Assembly (NCBI GenBank): GCA_030042915.1
Contig: JASHYS010000145.1
Span: 1-7,416, forward strand
Length of the DNA stretch: 7,416 bases
Direction of reading: 5' to 3'
Origin: Acidobacteriaceae bacterium
Lineage (GTDB): Bacteria > Acidobacteriota > Terriglobia > Terriglobales > Acidobacteriaceae
In this document: in pieces, positions 1 to 5,505 of the stretch
Position numbering within the stretch: the stretch's first letter is position 1
Layout of the letters: each line of letters begins with the position of its first letter
The notes under the pieces: model-generated
Seen by the model: the letters and a program-made list of their open reading frames with translations, nothing else
Told to the model about the DNA's origin: nothing
Database searches by the model: none
Program-made: the position numbers and the translations under genes

Positions 1-479
1 TTCCCGTACATCTGCACTGTGACCGAAAGCAGCCCGTAATCGCGCGAACCCGGCGACGCCGTTACGCGATCGGCGACCTCCCGCTGCACCATCAGCACCG
101 CCAGTTCCAGTGCAGTGTGGCTCCGGGCGAGCTTCAGCAGAATCGGCGAAGTCATGTAGTACGGCAAATTGCCCACCACGCGAAGACGCTGGCCGGCTCG
201 CTCTGCCTCGGCGCCAAAGTCGAATTGCAGCACGTCGTGCTCGACCACGGTCACGCGCTCGGGGTCAAATCGCCCGCGCAATCCGGCGGCCAGCTCGCGG
301 TCCAGCTCGATCGCCAGCACCTGTCCGGCCCGTGCCGCCAGTGCTCCCGTTATGGCGCCCCGGCCGGCTCCGATCTCGACCACCGAGCGTCCGGCCAGTT
401 CTCCCAGCGCCGCCACAATACGCTGCGCCGCCTGCGCATCGACGAGGAAGTTCTGCCCGAGCTTGGGTTTTGAAGGCAT
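1..479 (-). CDS. rsmA: 16S rRNA (adenine(1518)-N6/adenine(1519)-N6)-dimethyltransferase RsmA/KsgA, 3' part missing
   Basis: This is the first 159 codons of an RsmA/KsgA-type enzyme, which dimethylates two adjacent adenines in the 3' hairpin of 16S rRNA late in 30S assembly. The start of the protein has the family signature KPKLGQNFLVD (residues 4-14). The SAM-binding motif I follows as VVEIGAGRGAIT (33-44), then the acidic motif II in AIELDRE (56-62), the HD pair at 81-82, and the catalytic motif IV NLPYY (104-108). The ATG at 479-477 is supported by GGAG (complement 486-489) six bases upstream and by the normal family N-terminus. The gene runs off the left edge, so roughly the C-terminal 40% is not seen. 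It is divergent from the TatD gene. Family identity is close to certain from the motifs; the exact rRNA target is inferred from the family. Confidence 0.95.
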   Translation of the reverse strand, partial: MPSKPKLGQNFLVDAQAAQRIVAALGELAGRSVVEIGAGRGAITGALAARAGQVLAIELDRELAAGLRGRFDPERVTVVEHDVLQFDFGAEAERAGQRLRVVGNLPYYMTSPILLKLARSHTALELAVLMVQREVADRVTASPGSRDYGLLSVTVQMYG

Positions 480-485
480 CTGCTG

Positions 486-489
486 CTCC
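486..489 (-). promoter_or_regulatory. Ribosome binding site of rsmA
   Basis: GGAG on the minus strand, six bases before the ATG at 479, fixes the rsmA start. The rest of the 131-bp divergent gap (480-610) is GC-rich, and I saw no convincing -35/-10 pair in either direction. Confidence 0.6.
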
Positions 490-610
490 GATGGTAGTCG
501 ACCCGCGGCCGCAACCCTCGCGCGCCGCTGACCGTGGCTCCCCGCCCGCCGCGCTCCTCTAAACTGAACCTGTTGCCCGGCTTGTTCCTACAGCAGCCCT
601 CGAGGCTCAA

Positions 611-1438
611 TTGCTGATCGACTCTCACGCCCACCTTGACAGCGAGCGCTACTCTGCCGACCGCGAGCCAATGCTGGCGCGCGCGGCGCAGGCGGGTGTC
701 GGCGCCGTCCTGTCGATCGGCATCGGCGAGGGCCCTGCGCAGATGCACCAGGCACTCGATCTTTGCCGCGAGTTCAACGGGCGTCCCGGCCTGCCTCAGC
801 TCTATGCCAGCGCAGGCATCTATCCCCATAACACAACCCAAGCCGACGCCGATGCCTTCGCCCGCCTCGACGCGCTGCTCGCCGAGCCTGAAGTCATCGC
901 TTGCGGAGAAATCGGCATCGACTACTACCACCAGGGAGCGCCACACGACATCCAGCGCCAGGGCCTGATCCGCCAGCTCGAGATCTCTGCCTCGCGCAAG
1001 CGCCCCATCCTCATCCATTGCCGTGGGACGAACGAAACCACTGACGCCTGGGACGACCTCTTCCTGGTTTTGGAGGAGCATTGGAGCAGAACGGGGCTGG
1101 GTGGCATTATGCACTGCTTCGGCGCCGGGTGGGAGCAGGCGCGCCGCTCGCTGGACATGGGCTTTCTCGTCTCCTTTGCCGGCAACCTCACTTATCCCAA
1201 GGCGCAGCCGCTTCGCGATGTGGCCGCCCGCATGCCGCTCGACGGCATCCTGGTCGAAACCGATGCGCCATGGCTTGCTCCCGCAGCCCTGCGCGGCCGG
1301 CGCAACGAGCCCGCCTTTGTGGTTCAAACCGCCCAAACGCTCGCCGGGCTCCTCAACGTTTCCGAGTCTGAGCTTGCCGCCGTCACGACGCAAAACTTCA
1401 ACCGGCTTTTTCATCTGCGGCCTGGCGTGGGAAACTGA
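611..1438 (+). CDS. TatD-family metal-dependent hydrolase (putative DNase)
   Basis: A 275-residue TatD/YcfH-family protein, the usual length for the family. These are cytoplasmic TIM-barrel hydrolases of the amidohydrolase superfamily; some members are 3'-5' exonucleases. The metal ligands are visible: HAH near the start (H6, H8), E100 in CGEIGIDYY, H136 in ILIHCRG, H168 in MHCF and D218 in ETDAPWL. The typical GRRNEPAFV segment follows at 229-237. H73 in GIYPH is also conserved. The start is a TTG at 611 with GAGG at 602-605 five bases before it; starting here gives the canonical LIDSHAHLD N-terminus, and no ATG fits. A YajQ gene follows after 53 bp, so the two may be cotranscribed. TatD-family assignment is firm; the true substrate cannot be read from sequence, so no specific symbol is given. 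Confidence 0.93.
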   Translation: MLIDSHAHLDSERYSADREPMLARAAQAGVGAVLSIGIGEGPAQMHQALDLCREFNGRPGLPQLYASAGIYPHNTTQADADAFARLDALLAEPEVIACGEIGIDYYHQGAPHDIQRQGLIRQLEISASRKRPILIHCRGTNETTDAWDDLFLVLEEHWSRTGLGGIMHCFGAGWEQARRSLDMGFLVSFAGNLTYPKAQPLRDVAARMPLDGILVETDAPWLAPAALRGRRNEPAFVVQTAQTLAGLLNVSESELAAVTTQNFNRLFHLRPGVGN

Positions 1439-1456
1439 TATCGTTCCACCGGCGTT

Positions 1457-1471
1457 CCGGCCTTCAGCCGG
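1457..1471 (+). repeat. Small GC-rich hairpin between the TatD and YajQ genes
   Basis: CCGGC (1457-1461) pairs with GCCGG (1467-1471) across the loop CTTCA. There is no T-tract after it, so it is not a normal intrinsic terminator. It could be a fragment of a palindromic intergenic repeat or a minor mRNA structure just upstream of the YajQ ribosome binding site (GAGGAAAG, 1478-1485). Confidence 0.3.
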
Positions 1472-1491
1472 CCCAGCGAGGAAAGATCGCC

Positions 1492-1992
1492 ATGGCTCTC
1501 GACAACTCGTTCGACATCGTCAGCAAAGTCGACATTCAGGAAGTCCGTAACGCCATTGATCAGGCGATGAAAGAAATTCGCCAGCGCTTCGACCTCAAAG
1601 ACACTCGCTCTGAAGTCAACCTTGAAGGCAACGACAGCATTCAGCTCGCCTCCAGCAACGAATACAAGCTCGAGGCCGTCAAAGACATCCTGGCCCAGAA
1701 AATGGTGAAGCGCGGCGTCTCGCTGAAAAACGTCACCTACGGCAAAATCGAGCCCGCCGCAGGCCAGAGCGTGCGCCAGAAGATCAGCCTGCAGCAGGGC
1801 ATTCCCATAGAAAAAGCCAAGGAGATTGTGCGCCTGGTGAAAGAATCGAAAAAGAAAGTGCAGGCCAGCATCCAGGGCGACAGCGTGAGAATCTCGGGTA
1901 AGGACCGTGACGATCTGCAGGCCATTATTGCCATGCTGCGCGGCAAGGATTTGGGCCTGGAATTGAATTTCACGAATTACCGCACCAACTGA
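1492..1992 (+). CDS. yajQ: YajQ-family (UPF0234/DUF520) nucleotide-binding protein
   Basis: A 166-residue protein, essentially the length of E. coli YajQ. It starts with the family hallmark SFDIVSKVD (residues 6-14), followed by EVRNAIDQAMKEI and RFDLKD. The second half has the conserved KISLQQGIPIEKAKEIVRL stretch and ends in LGLELNFTNYR. YajQ proteins fold as two RNP-like domains. They are known to bind nucleic acid or nucleotides, and Xanthomonas and Pseudomonas members bind cyclic di-GMP and act as effectors; that role is not shown for this lineage. The ATG at 1492 has a strong GAGGAAAG (1478-1485) six bases upstream. It lies 53 bp after the TatD gene on the same strand. Family assignment is firm; the ligand is inferred only. 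Confidence 0.95.
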   Translation: MALDNSFDIVSKVDIQEVRNAIDQAMKEIRQRFDLKDTRSEVNLEGNDSIQLASSNEYKLEAVKDILAQKMVKRGVSLKNVTYGKIEPAAGQSVRQKISLQQGIPIEKAKEIVRLVKESKKKVQASIQGDSVRISGKDRDDLQAIIAMLRGKDLGLELNFTNYRTN

Positions 1993-2081
1993 AAAGGCTG
2001 CCCGGTCCCGTGCCGCCGCAAGGGCCCGTGGTGTTGGAATTAAATCGGGGATCGGGCCGGATAGGAAGCAATCGCCTTTTC
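1991..2081 (+). repeat. Spaced 8-bp inverted repeat spanning the yajQ 3' end and downstream gap
   Basis: GAAAAGGC (1991-1998, overlapping the yajQ stop) is the exact reverse complement of GCCTTTTC (2074-2081). Between them GGCCCG (2023-2028) pairs with CGGGCC (2053-2058). The hexamer ATCGGG occurs at 2044, 2051 and 2099. A nested RNA structure is possible, but there is no compact stem with a T-run, so I do not call a terminator. Confidence 0.25.
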
Positions 2082-2094
2082 CTTGCAAATGTTC

Positions 2095-2100
2095 TAAAAT
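2095..2100 (+). promoter_or_regulatory. Possible -10 element (TAAAAT) just upstream of the prenyl synthase start
   Basis: TAAAAT at 2095-2100 ends nine bases before the TTG start at 2110. If it is a -10 box, transcription would begin about three bases before the start codon. No good -35 lies 17 bp upstream. Its TAA (2095-2097) is also an in-frame stop for the downstream gene. Confidence 0.35.
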
Positions 2101-2109
2101 CGGGACACT

Positions 2110-3099
2110 TTGAGCACAGCCACCATTGCCACGGCCAGAGAGGTTTTTGAACTCCTGCGCGAGGACCTCGTCGCCATCGAGCAGGAGCTGGGCCGGGACG
2201 CCGCATCCAGCGTCAGCACCATTACCGAAATCGCAGAATACCTGCGCGAAGGCGGTGGCAAACGCATTCGCCCCTCGCTGCTGCTTCTCGCCGCCCATCA
2301 GCTCGGCTTCTCGGGCCAGAGCGCCATCCGTCTTGGCGCAGTCGTGGAAATGCTGCACACCGCCACGCTGGTTCACGACGACATCATCGATGGCGCCGAT
2401 ACCCGCCGCGGCCGCCCTTCAGCCAATACCACCTGGGGCAACGAGAAATGTGTGCTCGCCGGGGATTGGCTTTACATGCAGGCTTTCAAAGTAGCCCTCG
2501 AAGAACGCAATCTGCGCGTTCTCGATCTGATTATCAGTCTCACCCAGCAGATGGTCGAAGGCGAGCTGCTGCAGATTCAGAAACTGGGCAAAACCGTATC
2601 CGAAGCCGAGTATTACGACCTCATCTTCCGCAAAACCGCCTGCCTCTTCTCCATTTCCATGCGCCTGGGCGCGGTGCTGGCCGACGCTACTGACGCTGAG
2701 GAAACCGCCCTGGCCACGTTCGGCCGCGCCGTCGGCCTGGCCTTCCAGATCGTCGACGACGTGCTCGACCTTACCGCCAACGAAGAGGTGCTGGGCAAGC
2801 CCGTGGCCAGCGACCTGCGCGAAGGCAAGGCCACGCTGGCGGTGATTCACTCCGTCGACCACGGCACCGCCGCCGACCGCAAGGCCATCCGCCGCGTGCT
2901 CGACGATCGCAGCTTTGAGAACATCAGCCGCCAGCAGATTCGCGAAATCCTGGTGCGCAACGGCTCGGTCGAATACGCCATGGCCGCCGCTGACCGCTAC
3001 GCCGAGCAATCGCGCCAGGCTCTCAACCCCCTCGCCGACACCGAATTCAAGCGCGCCCTCCTCTGGATCCCCGACTTCGTTGTCGCGCGGGAGAAGTGA
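2110..3099 (+). CDS. Long-chain trans-polyprenyl diphosphate synthase (octaprenyl-type)
   Basis: A 329-residue isoprenyl diphosphate synthase that adds isopentenyl diphosphate units head-to-tail to an allylic primer. The substrate-binding GGGKRIRP is at 48-55. The first Asp-rich motif DDIID is at 90-94 within HTATLVHDDIID, and the second, DDVLD, at 216-220, followed by GKPVASDLREGK (229-240). The residue five before the first motif is Ala (A85), and the stretch matches E. coli IspB closely; both point to a long-chain product, probably the side chain of menaquinone or another respiratory quinone. The start is TTG at 2110: an in-frame TAA at 2095 rules out anything longer, and no ATG lies nearby. 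Only a weak GGGA (2102-2105) precedes it. Function class is firm; chain length is inferred. Confidence 0.92.
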   Translation: MSTATIATAREVFELLREDLVAIEQELGRDAASSVSTITEIAEYLREGGGKRIRPSLLLLAAHQLGFSGQSAIRLGAVVEMLHTATLVHDDIIDGADTRRGRPSANTTWGNEKCVLAGDWLYMQAFKVALEERNLRVLDLIISLTQQMVEGELLQIQKLGKTVSEAEYYDLIFRKTACLFSISMRLGAVLADATDAEETALATFGRAVGLAFQIVDDVLDLTANEEVLGKPVASDLREGKATLAVIHSVDHGTAADRKAIRRVLDDRSFENISRQQIREILVRNGSVEYAMAAADRYAEQSRQALNPLADTEFKRALLWIPDFVVAREK

Positions 3100-3107
3100 A
3101 AAAGGCA

Positions 3108-3128
3108 GGGAATAGGGATTAGGGAAGA
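3108..3128 (+). repeat. Heptanucleotide array A, consensus GGGAWTA, three copies
   Basis: Three back-to-back 7-bp units start at 3108, 3115 and 3122: GGGAATA, GGGATTA, GGGAAGA. The array begins nine bases after the prenyl synthase stop codon. It is degenerate and short, but the GGG phasing is exact. Confidence 0.6.
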
Positions 3129-3140
3129 ACGACAGACCAC

Positions 3141-3175
3141 AAGCTGCGGGCTACGAGCTACCAGCTGCAAGCTCA
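3141..3175 (+). repeat. Heptanucleotide array B, consensus VAGCTRC, about five copies
   Basis: Five 7-bp units start at 3141, 3148, 3155, 3162 and 3169. All carry GCT at unit positions 3-5; the last unit ends CA instead of RC. The array stops six bases before the ATG of the next gene, so it occupies the place where a ribosome binding site should be. It is not in phase with the neighbouring GGGAWTA array (19 bp between 3122 and 3141). Confidence 0.65.
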
Positions 3176-3181
3176 ATATCC

Positions 3182-3853
3182 ATGAGAAAGAACTCTAAAT
3201 CGCTCTGGACCGCGGTCGATCGTTACTTCAGCGCTCTCCTGGCTCCCTCCGATCCGCTCCTTGATGCCGCGCTCAAGGCCAACCGCAAAGGCCGATTGCC
3301 CGCCATCGACGTAACACCGCTTCAGGGCAAGTTCCTTCACGTGCTCGTTCAGCTCACGCAGGCCAAGCGCGTACTGGAAATCGGAACGCTCGGCGGCTAT
3401 TCCACCATCTGGATGGCCCGTGCCCTGCCCCGCGGCGGCCGCGTCACCACCCTTGAATTTGAGCCGCGCCACGCCGCCATTGCTCGCGCCAATCTGCGCC
3501 GCGCCGGCATGCTCAAGCGCGTCGATCTGCGCGTCGGCGCCGCACTCGAGACCCTCCCGGCGCTGAAGAGTTCCGGCCCTTTCGATCTCATCTTCATCGA
3601 CGCCGATAAGGAAAATAATCCCGAGTACCTTCGCTGGGCAGTTAAGCTCTCGCGCCGCGGCACGCTCATCGTTGTCGACAACGTCGCCCGTCACGGCCAT
3701 GTGATCGAGGCCGGCAGCCCGGAGGCCGACATCCAAGGCACGCGCCGCTGCCTTGAGATGTTGGCTTCTAACCCGCGCCTGAGCGCCGCCGCACTGCAAA
3801 CCGTCGGCGTCAAGGGGCTCGACGGCTTTGCCCTGGCCGTCGTGACGCGCTGA
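3182..3853 (+). CDS. SAM-dependent O-methyltransferase (COG4122/Methyltransf_3 type)
   Basis: A 223-residue class I methyltransferase resembling the catechol/caffeoyl-CoA O-methyltransferase group, usual length about 200-230. The N-terminal VTPLQGKFLHVL (44-55) is typical of bacterial COG4122 members. SAM motif I is LEIGTLGGYST (65-75), and the acidic residue closing strand 2 is in LEFEPRH (91-97). FIDADKENN (138-146) and VVDN (164-167) supply the Asp and Asp-Asn pair that bind the divalent metal in this family. The substrate is unknown. The ATG at 3182 is the natural start, but no Shine-Dalgarno sequence precedes it: the upstream bases are the AGCT heptamer array. The gene lies 82 bp after the prenyl synthase; a link to quinone synthesis is possible but not supported by anything further here. 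Confidence 0.9.
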   Translation: MRKNSKSLWTAVDRYFSALLAPSDPLLDAALKANRKGRLPAIDVTPLQGKFLHVLVQLTQAKRVLEIGTLGGYSTIWMARALPRGGRVTTLEFEPRHAAIARANLRRAGMLKRVDLRVGAALETLPALKSSGPFDLIFIDADKENNPEYLRWAVKLSRRGTLIVVDNVARHGHVIEAGSPEADIQGTRRCLEMLASNPRLSAAALQTVGVKGLDGFALAVVTR

Positions 3854-3900
3854 ACAGCACGCGTCTCCGCGATTCGCCGCGCCCCGTGGAGAAAGATTCG

Positions 3901-3929
3901 CGAACGCCGCGCTCACGTGCGCCGTCTTA
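3901..3929 (+). promoter_or_regulatory. ECF-type sigma promoter upstream of the DUF3738 gene
   Basis: CGAAC (3901-3905) and CGTCTTA (3923-3929) are separated so that GAAC-N17-CGTC is formed, which fits the general ECF promoter pattern (AAC-containing -35, CGTC-like -10, 16-17 bp spacer). The same arrangement, including the 14-mer CGTGCGCCGTCTTA (3916-3929), recurs upstream of the ECF sigma gene at 4859-4887. Transcription would start near 3934-3937, supporting translation from 3951 rather than from the ATG at 3930. The -35 lies inside the palindrome TTCGCGAA (3897-3904). Confidence 0.65.
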
Positions 3930-3941
3930 ATGTGTGTACCT

Positions 3942-3945
3942 GAGG
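3942..3945 (+). promoter_or_regulatory. Ribosome binding site deciding the DUF3738 start
   Basis: GAGG lies five bases before the ATG at 3951. The upstream in-frame ATG at 3930 has no such site and would sit at or before the predicted transcription start. Confidence 0.6.
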
Positions 3946-3950
3946 CTCGG

Positions 3951-4823
3951 ATGACACCAGCGCAAAGTGCCCTCATCGCGCGGCGCAACCAATTCGTCTG
4001 TACGCTTGCAGCCGCGACTCTCACTCTTGCCGCCCCACTTGCCCTTGCGCAATCGGGCCCCCCGCCGCCAATTACCCCATCCGGCAAACCGCTCGCCTTT
4101 ACCATCGTCTCGATCAAGCGGCATGGCAACGCATCGGGAGGAGCAGGAATCGAGGGTTGCTCTGTTGACCACTGTCATTTCGTCGCCAGGCCGCTTCTTG
4201 CCTTCATCATGACTGCATACAATCTCTCGCTGAAACCCATCCTTGGCAATCCTTTGCCGGGCGACTCCGACCTCTTCGACCTCGATGCCAAAATCGATCC
4301 CGCCGATCTGCCTGCCACGCCGCTCTCCCCACGCCAGCTCGCTGACATGCTGCAACCCGTGCTCGCCGACCGCTTTCAGCTCCACGTCCACCATGAGACA
4401 CGCAACCTCCCGGTTTACAACATCGTCCTCGCCAAAGGAGGCCTGAAGATGAAGGAGTCCGTGCCGGCCGCGCCCATGGCCGCCGGCAGCCCCACATCAC
4501 CCGCGATCGCGCCTCCCCGGCGCTGTACCCCCAAGTCCGTGGGCAACGGCTTACGCGTTGAGCACGACTGCACAATCAGCGACATCAGAAACATCCTCGA
4601 AGGTCCCACCGGCCGCTACGTCATCGACAAGACTGGCCTCGCCGGCCGCTACGATTTTGAGCTCCGCTGGACACCCGACGATACTCCCGCCGACTCGCCG
4701 CTCGCCGGCGGCCCGTCCATCTTCACCGCCGTCGAGGAGCAGCTTGGCCTCAAGCTCGAACCCGCCACTGCCCCTGTCGACGTCCTCGTCATCGATCACG
4801 CGGAGCAGCCCTCGCCGAATTGA
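3951..4823 (+). CDS. Exported TIGR03435/DUF3738 family protein
   Basis: A 290-residue protein of the family defined from Solibacter and other acidobacteria, function unknown. A signal peptide is evident: Arg-Arg at 11-12, a hydrophobic stretch (about 16-32) and a likely cut after ALA (33). The mature part opens with AFTIVSIKRHG (49-59), the family's usual first strand, followed by ADMLQPVLADRFQLHVHHET (121-140) and LPVYNIVLAKGG (143-154). The C-terminal signature follows: VIDKTGLAGRYDFELRW, then IFTAVEEQLGLKLEP and PVDVLVIDHAEQPS. Four Cys remain in the mature chain (C70, C75, C182, C197), which could form disulfides. An ECF-like promoter stands in front, and the ECF sigma operon follows. In some acidobacteria this domain is fused to BlaR1/M56-type sensors, which hints at a role in signalling or the envelope. 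Family firm, role unknown. Confidence 0.92.
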   Translation: MTPAQSALIARRNQFVCTLAAATLTLAAPLALAQSGPPPPITPSGKPLAFTIVSIKRHGNASGGAGIEGCSVDHCHFVARPLLAFIMTAYNLSLKPILGNPLPGDSDLFDLDAKIDPADLPATPLSPRQLADMLQPVLADRFQLHVHHETRNLPVYNIVLAKGGLKMKESVPAAPMAAGSPTSPAIAPPRRCTPKSVGNGLRVEHDCTISDIRNILEGPTGRYVIDKTGLAGRYDFELRWTPDDTPADSPLAGGPSIFTAVEEQLGLKLEPATAPVDVLVIDHAEQPSPN

Positions 4824-4858
4824 TGCCATGCAGCCTGCGCCTTCACTGCGAAAATATC

Positions 4859-4887
4859 CGAACACCCGAAGCCCGTGCGCCGTCTTA
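4859..4887 (+). promoter_or_regulatory. ECF-type sigma promoter upstream of the sigma gene (likely autoregulatory)
   Basis: CGAAC (4859-4863) and CGTCTTA (4881-4887) form GAAC-N17-CGTC, with the same spacing as the copy at 3901-3929. The two copies share the 14-mer CGTGCGCCGTCTTA (here 4874-4887), while the 10 bp after CGAAC differ, which is how a promoter pair rather than a copied segment should look. Transcription would start near 4892-4895, about 80 bases before the chosen sigma start. This leader (4888-4974) holds no other gene that I can see. Confidence 0.65.
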
Positions 4888-4974
4888 GCGTCTGGAGAGG
4901 CGGCGAAAGCGCGGGGCAGCTCCTTGTGTGCCGCACAGTTTGTTGGCGTCAGGCCGCGAGGGGGCGCGCACGTC

Positions 4975-5505
4975 TTGGCCGACGATGAAGAGGCTGAGTT
5001 TACTGCGCTGGTCGAGCGCCAGGCGCGCTTCGTCTTCCGCGTGGCCTACTCTGTCCTGCTCAACGCGGCTGACGCCGAAGACGTAGTACAGGAGACGTTC
5101 TTGAAGCTTTACCGCAATCGCGGATGGCAGAAAGTCGACAACGAGCGCGCCTTCCTGGCTCGCGTGGCGTGGCGAGTTGCCGTCGATCGCCGCCCTCATG
5201 CTGCGCAGGCGGCCCACTCGCTCTTCACCGCCAATGACGATCTGCCCGAACAGCCCTCGGCCCAGCCCGGCCCCGAACAAATTCTACTCGCCGCCGACCA
5301 CCATGCAGCGGTTCATTCCATGATCGATGCGCTCCCTGAAGAACTGCGTGTGCCGCTGGTTCTCTCCGCCTTCGATGAACTCAACTCGCGGGAAATCGGC
5401 CGCATCCTGGGCGTACCCGAGGGAACGGTGCGCACACGCCTGCAACGCGCCCGGCAATTGCTGCGCCGCAAGCTGGGCGCGCTCGAGGAGGCGCCGCATG
5501 CATGA
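4975..5505 (+). CDS. RNA polymerase sigma factor, ECF subfamily
   Basis: A 176-residue ECF sigma factor with only regions 2 and 4. Region 2 runs from about residue 8 to 74: FTALVERQARFVFRVAYSVL, then DAEDVVQETFLKLYR (33-47), which contacts core polymerase, and FLARVAWRVAVDRR (60-73). Region 4 is about 112-168: IDALPEELRVPLVL, then a helix-turn-helix in REIGRILGVPEGTVRTRLQRAR (139-160) that reads the -35. The start is uncertain. TTG at 4975 gives a normal length and follows GAGGGGG (4958-4964); TTG at 4924 would add 17 residues, and ATG at 4828 lies upstream of the predicted promoter. The gene ends inside the next gene (8-bp overlap), so the two are probably translationally coupled. An ECF-like promoter upstream suggests self-activation. 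Identity is firm, ECF group not assigned. Confidence 0.93.
   Translation: MADDEEAEFTALVERQARFVFRVAYSVLLNAADAEDVVQETFLKLYRNRGWQKVDNERAFLARVAWRVAVDRRPHAAQAAHSLFTANDDLPEQPSAQPGPEQILLAADHHAAVHSMIDALPEELRVPLVLSAFDELNSREIGRILGVPEGTVRTRLQRARQLLRRKLGALEEAPHA
5485..5491 (+). promoter_or_regulatory. Strong ribosome binding site for the membrane protein gene
   Basis: GAGGAGG inside the end of the sigma gene, six bases before the ATG at 5498. It decides the start and supports coupled translation of the sigma/membrane-protein pair. Confidence 0.75.

Noticed and set aside
350..1414. 354-residue minus-strand ORF antisense to the TatD gene
   Set aside because: It is a shadow of a GC-rich gene: the plus strand carries the complete TatD metal-ligand set, and this ORF also runs into the rsmA coding region.
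1411..2376. 321-residue minus-strand ORF over yajQ and the prenyl synthase start
   Set aside because: It is antisense to two genes with clear family motifs and crosses their intergenic gap; its composition is that of a shadow frame.
3871..3901. GATTCGC direct repeat (3871 and 3895) near the DUF3738 promoter
   Set aside because: Two 7-bp copies 24 bp apart in GC-rich DNA are too weak to call an operator without conservation data.
3930..3950. Upstream ATG for the DUF3738 gene
   Set aside because: It sits right after the -10 element, at or before the predicted transcription start, and has no ribosome binding site; the ATG at 3951 has GAGG and a better signal peptide start.
3173..4129. 318-residue minus-strand ORF over the O-methyltransferase and the DUF3738 start
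   Set aside because: No recognisable motif; it crosses a well-supported gene, a promoter region and another gene start.
4558..4974. N-terminal extension of the sigma reading frame
   Set aside because: It overlaps the DUF3738 C-terminal coding region and the predicted promoter, and would make the ECF protein far too long. The extension reads as low-complexity Ser/Pro-rich shadow.
5327..5497. N-terminal extension of the anti-sigma-like frame
   Set aside because: It lies wholly inside sigma region 4 in another frame; GAGGAGG before the ATG at 5498 gives the real start.
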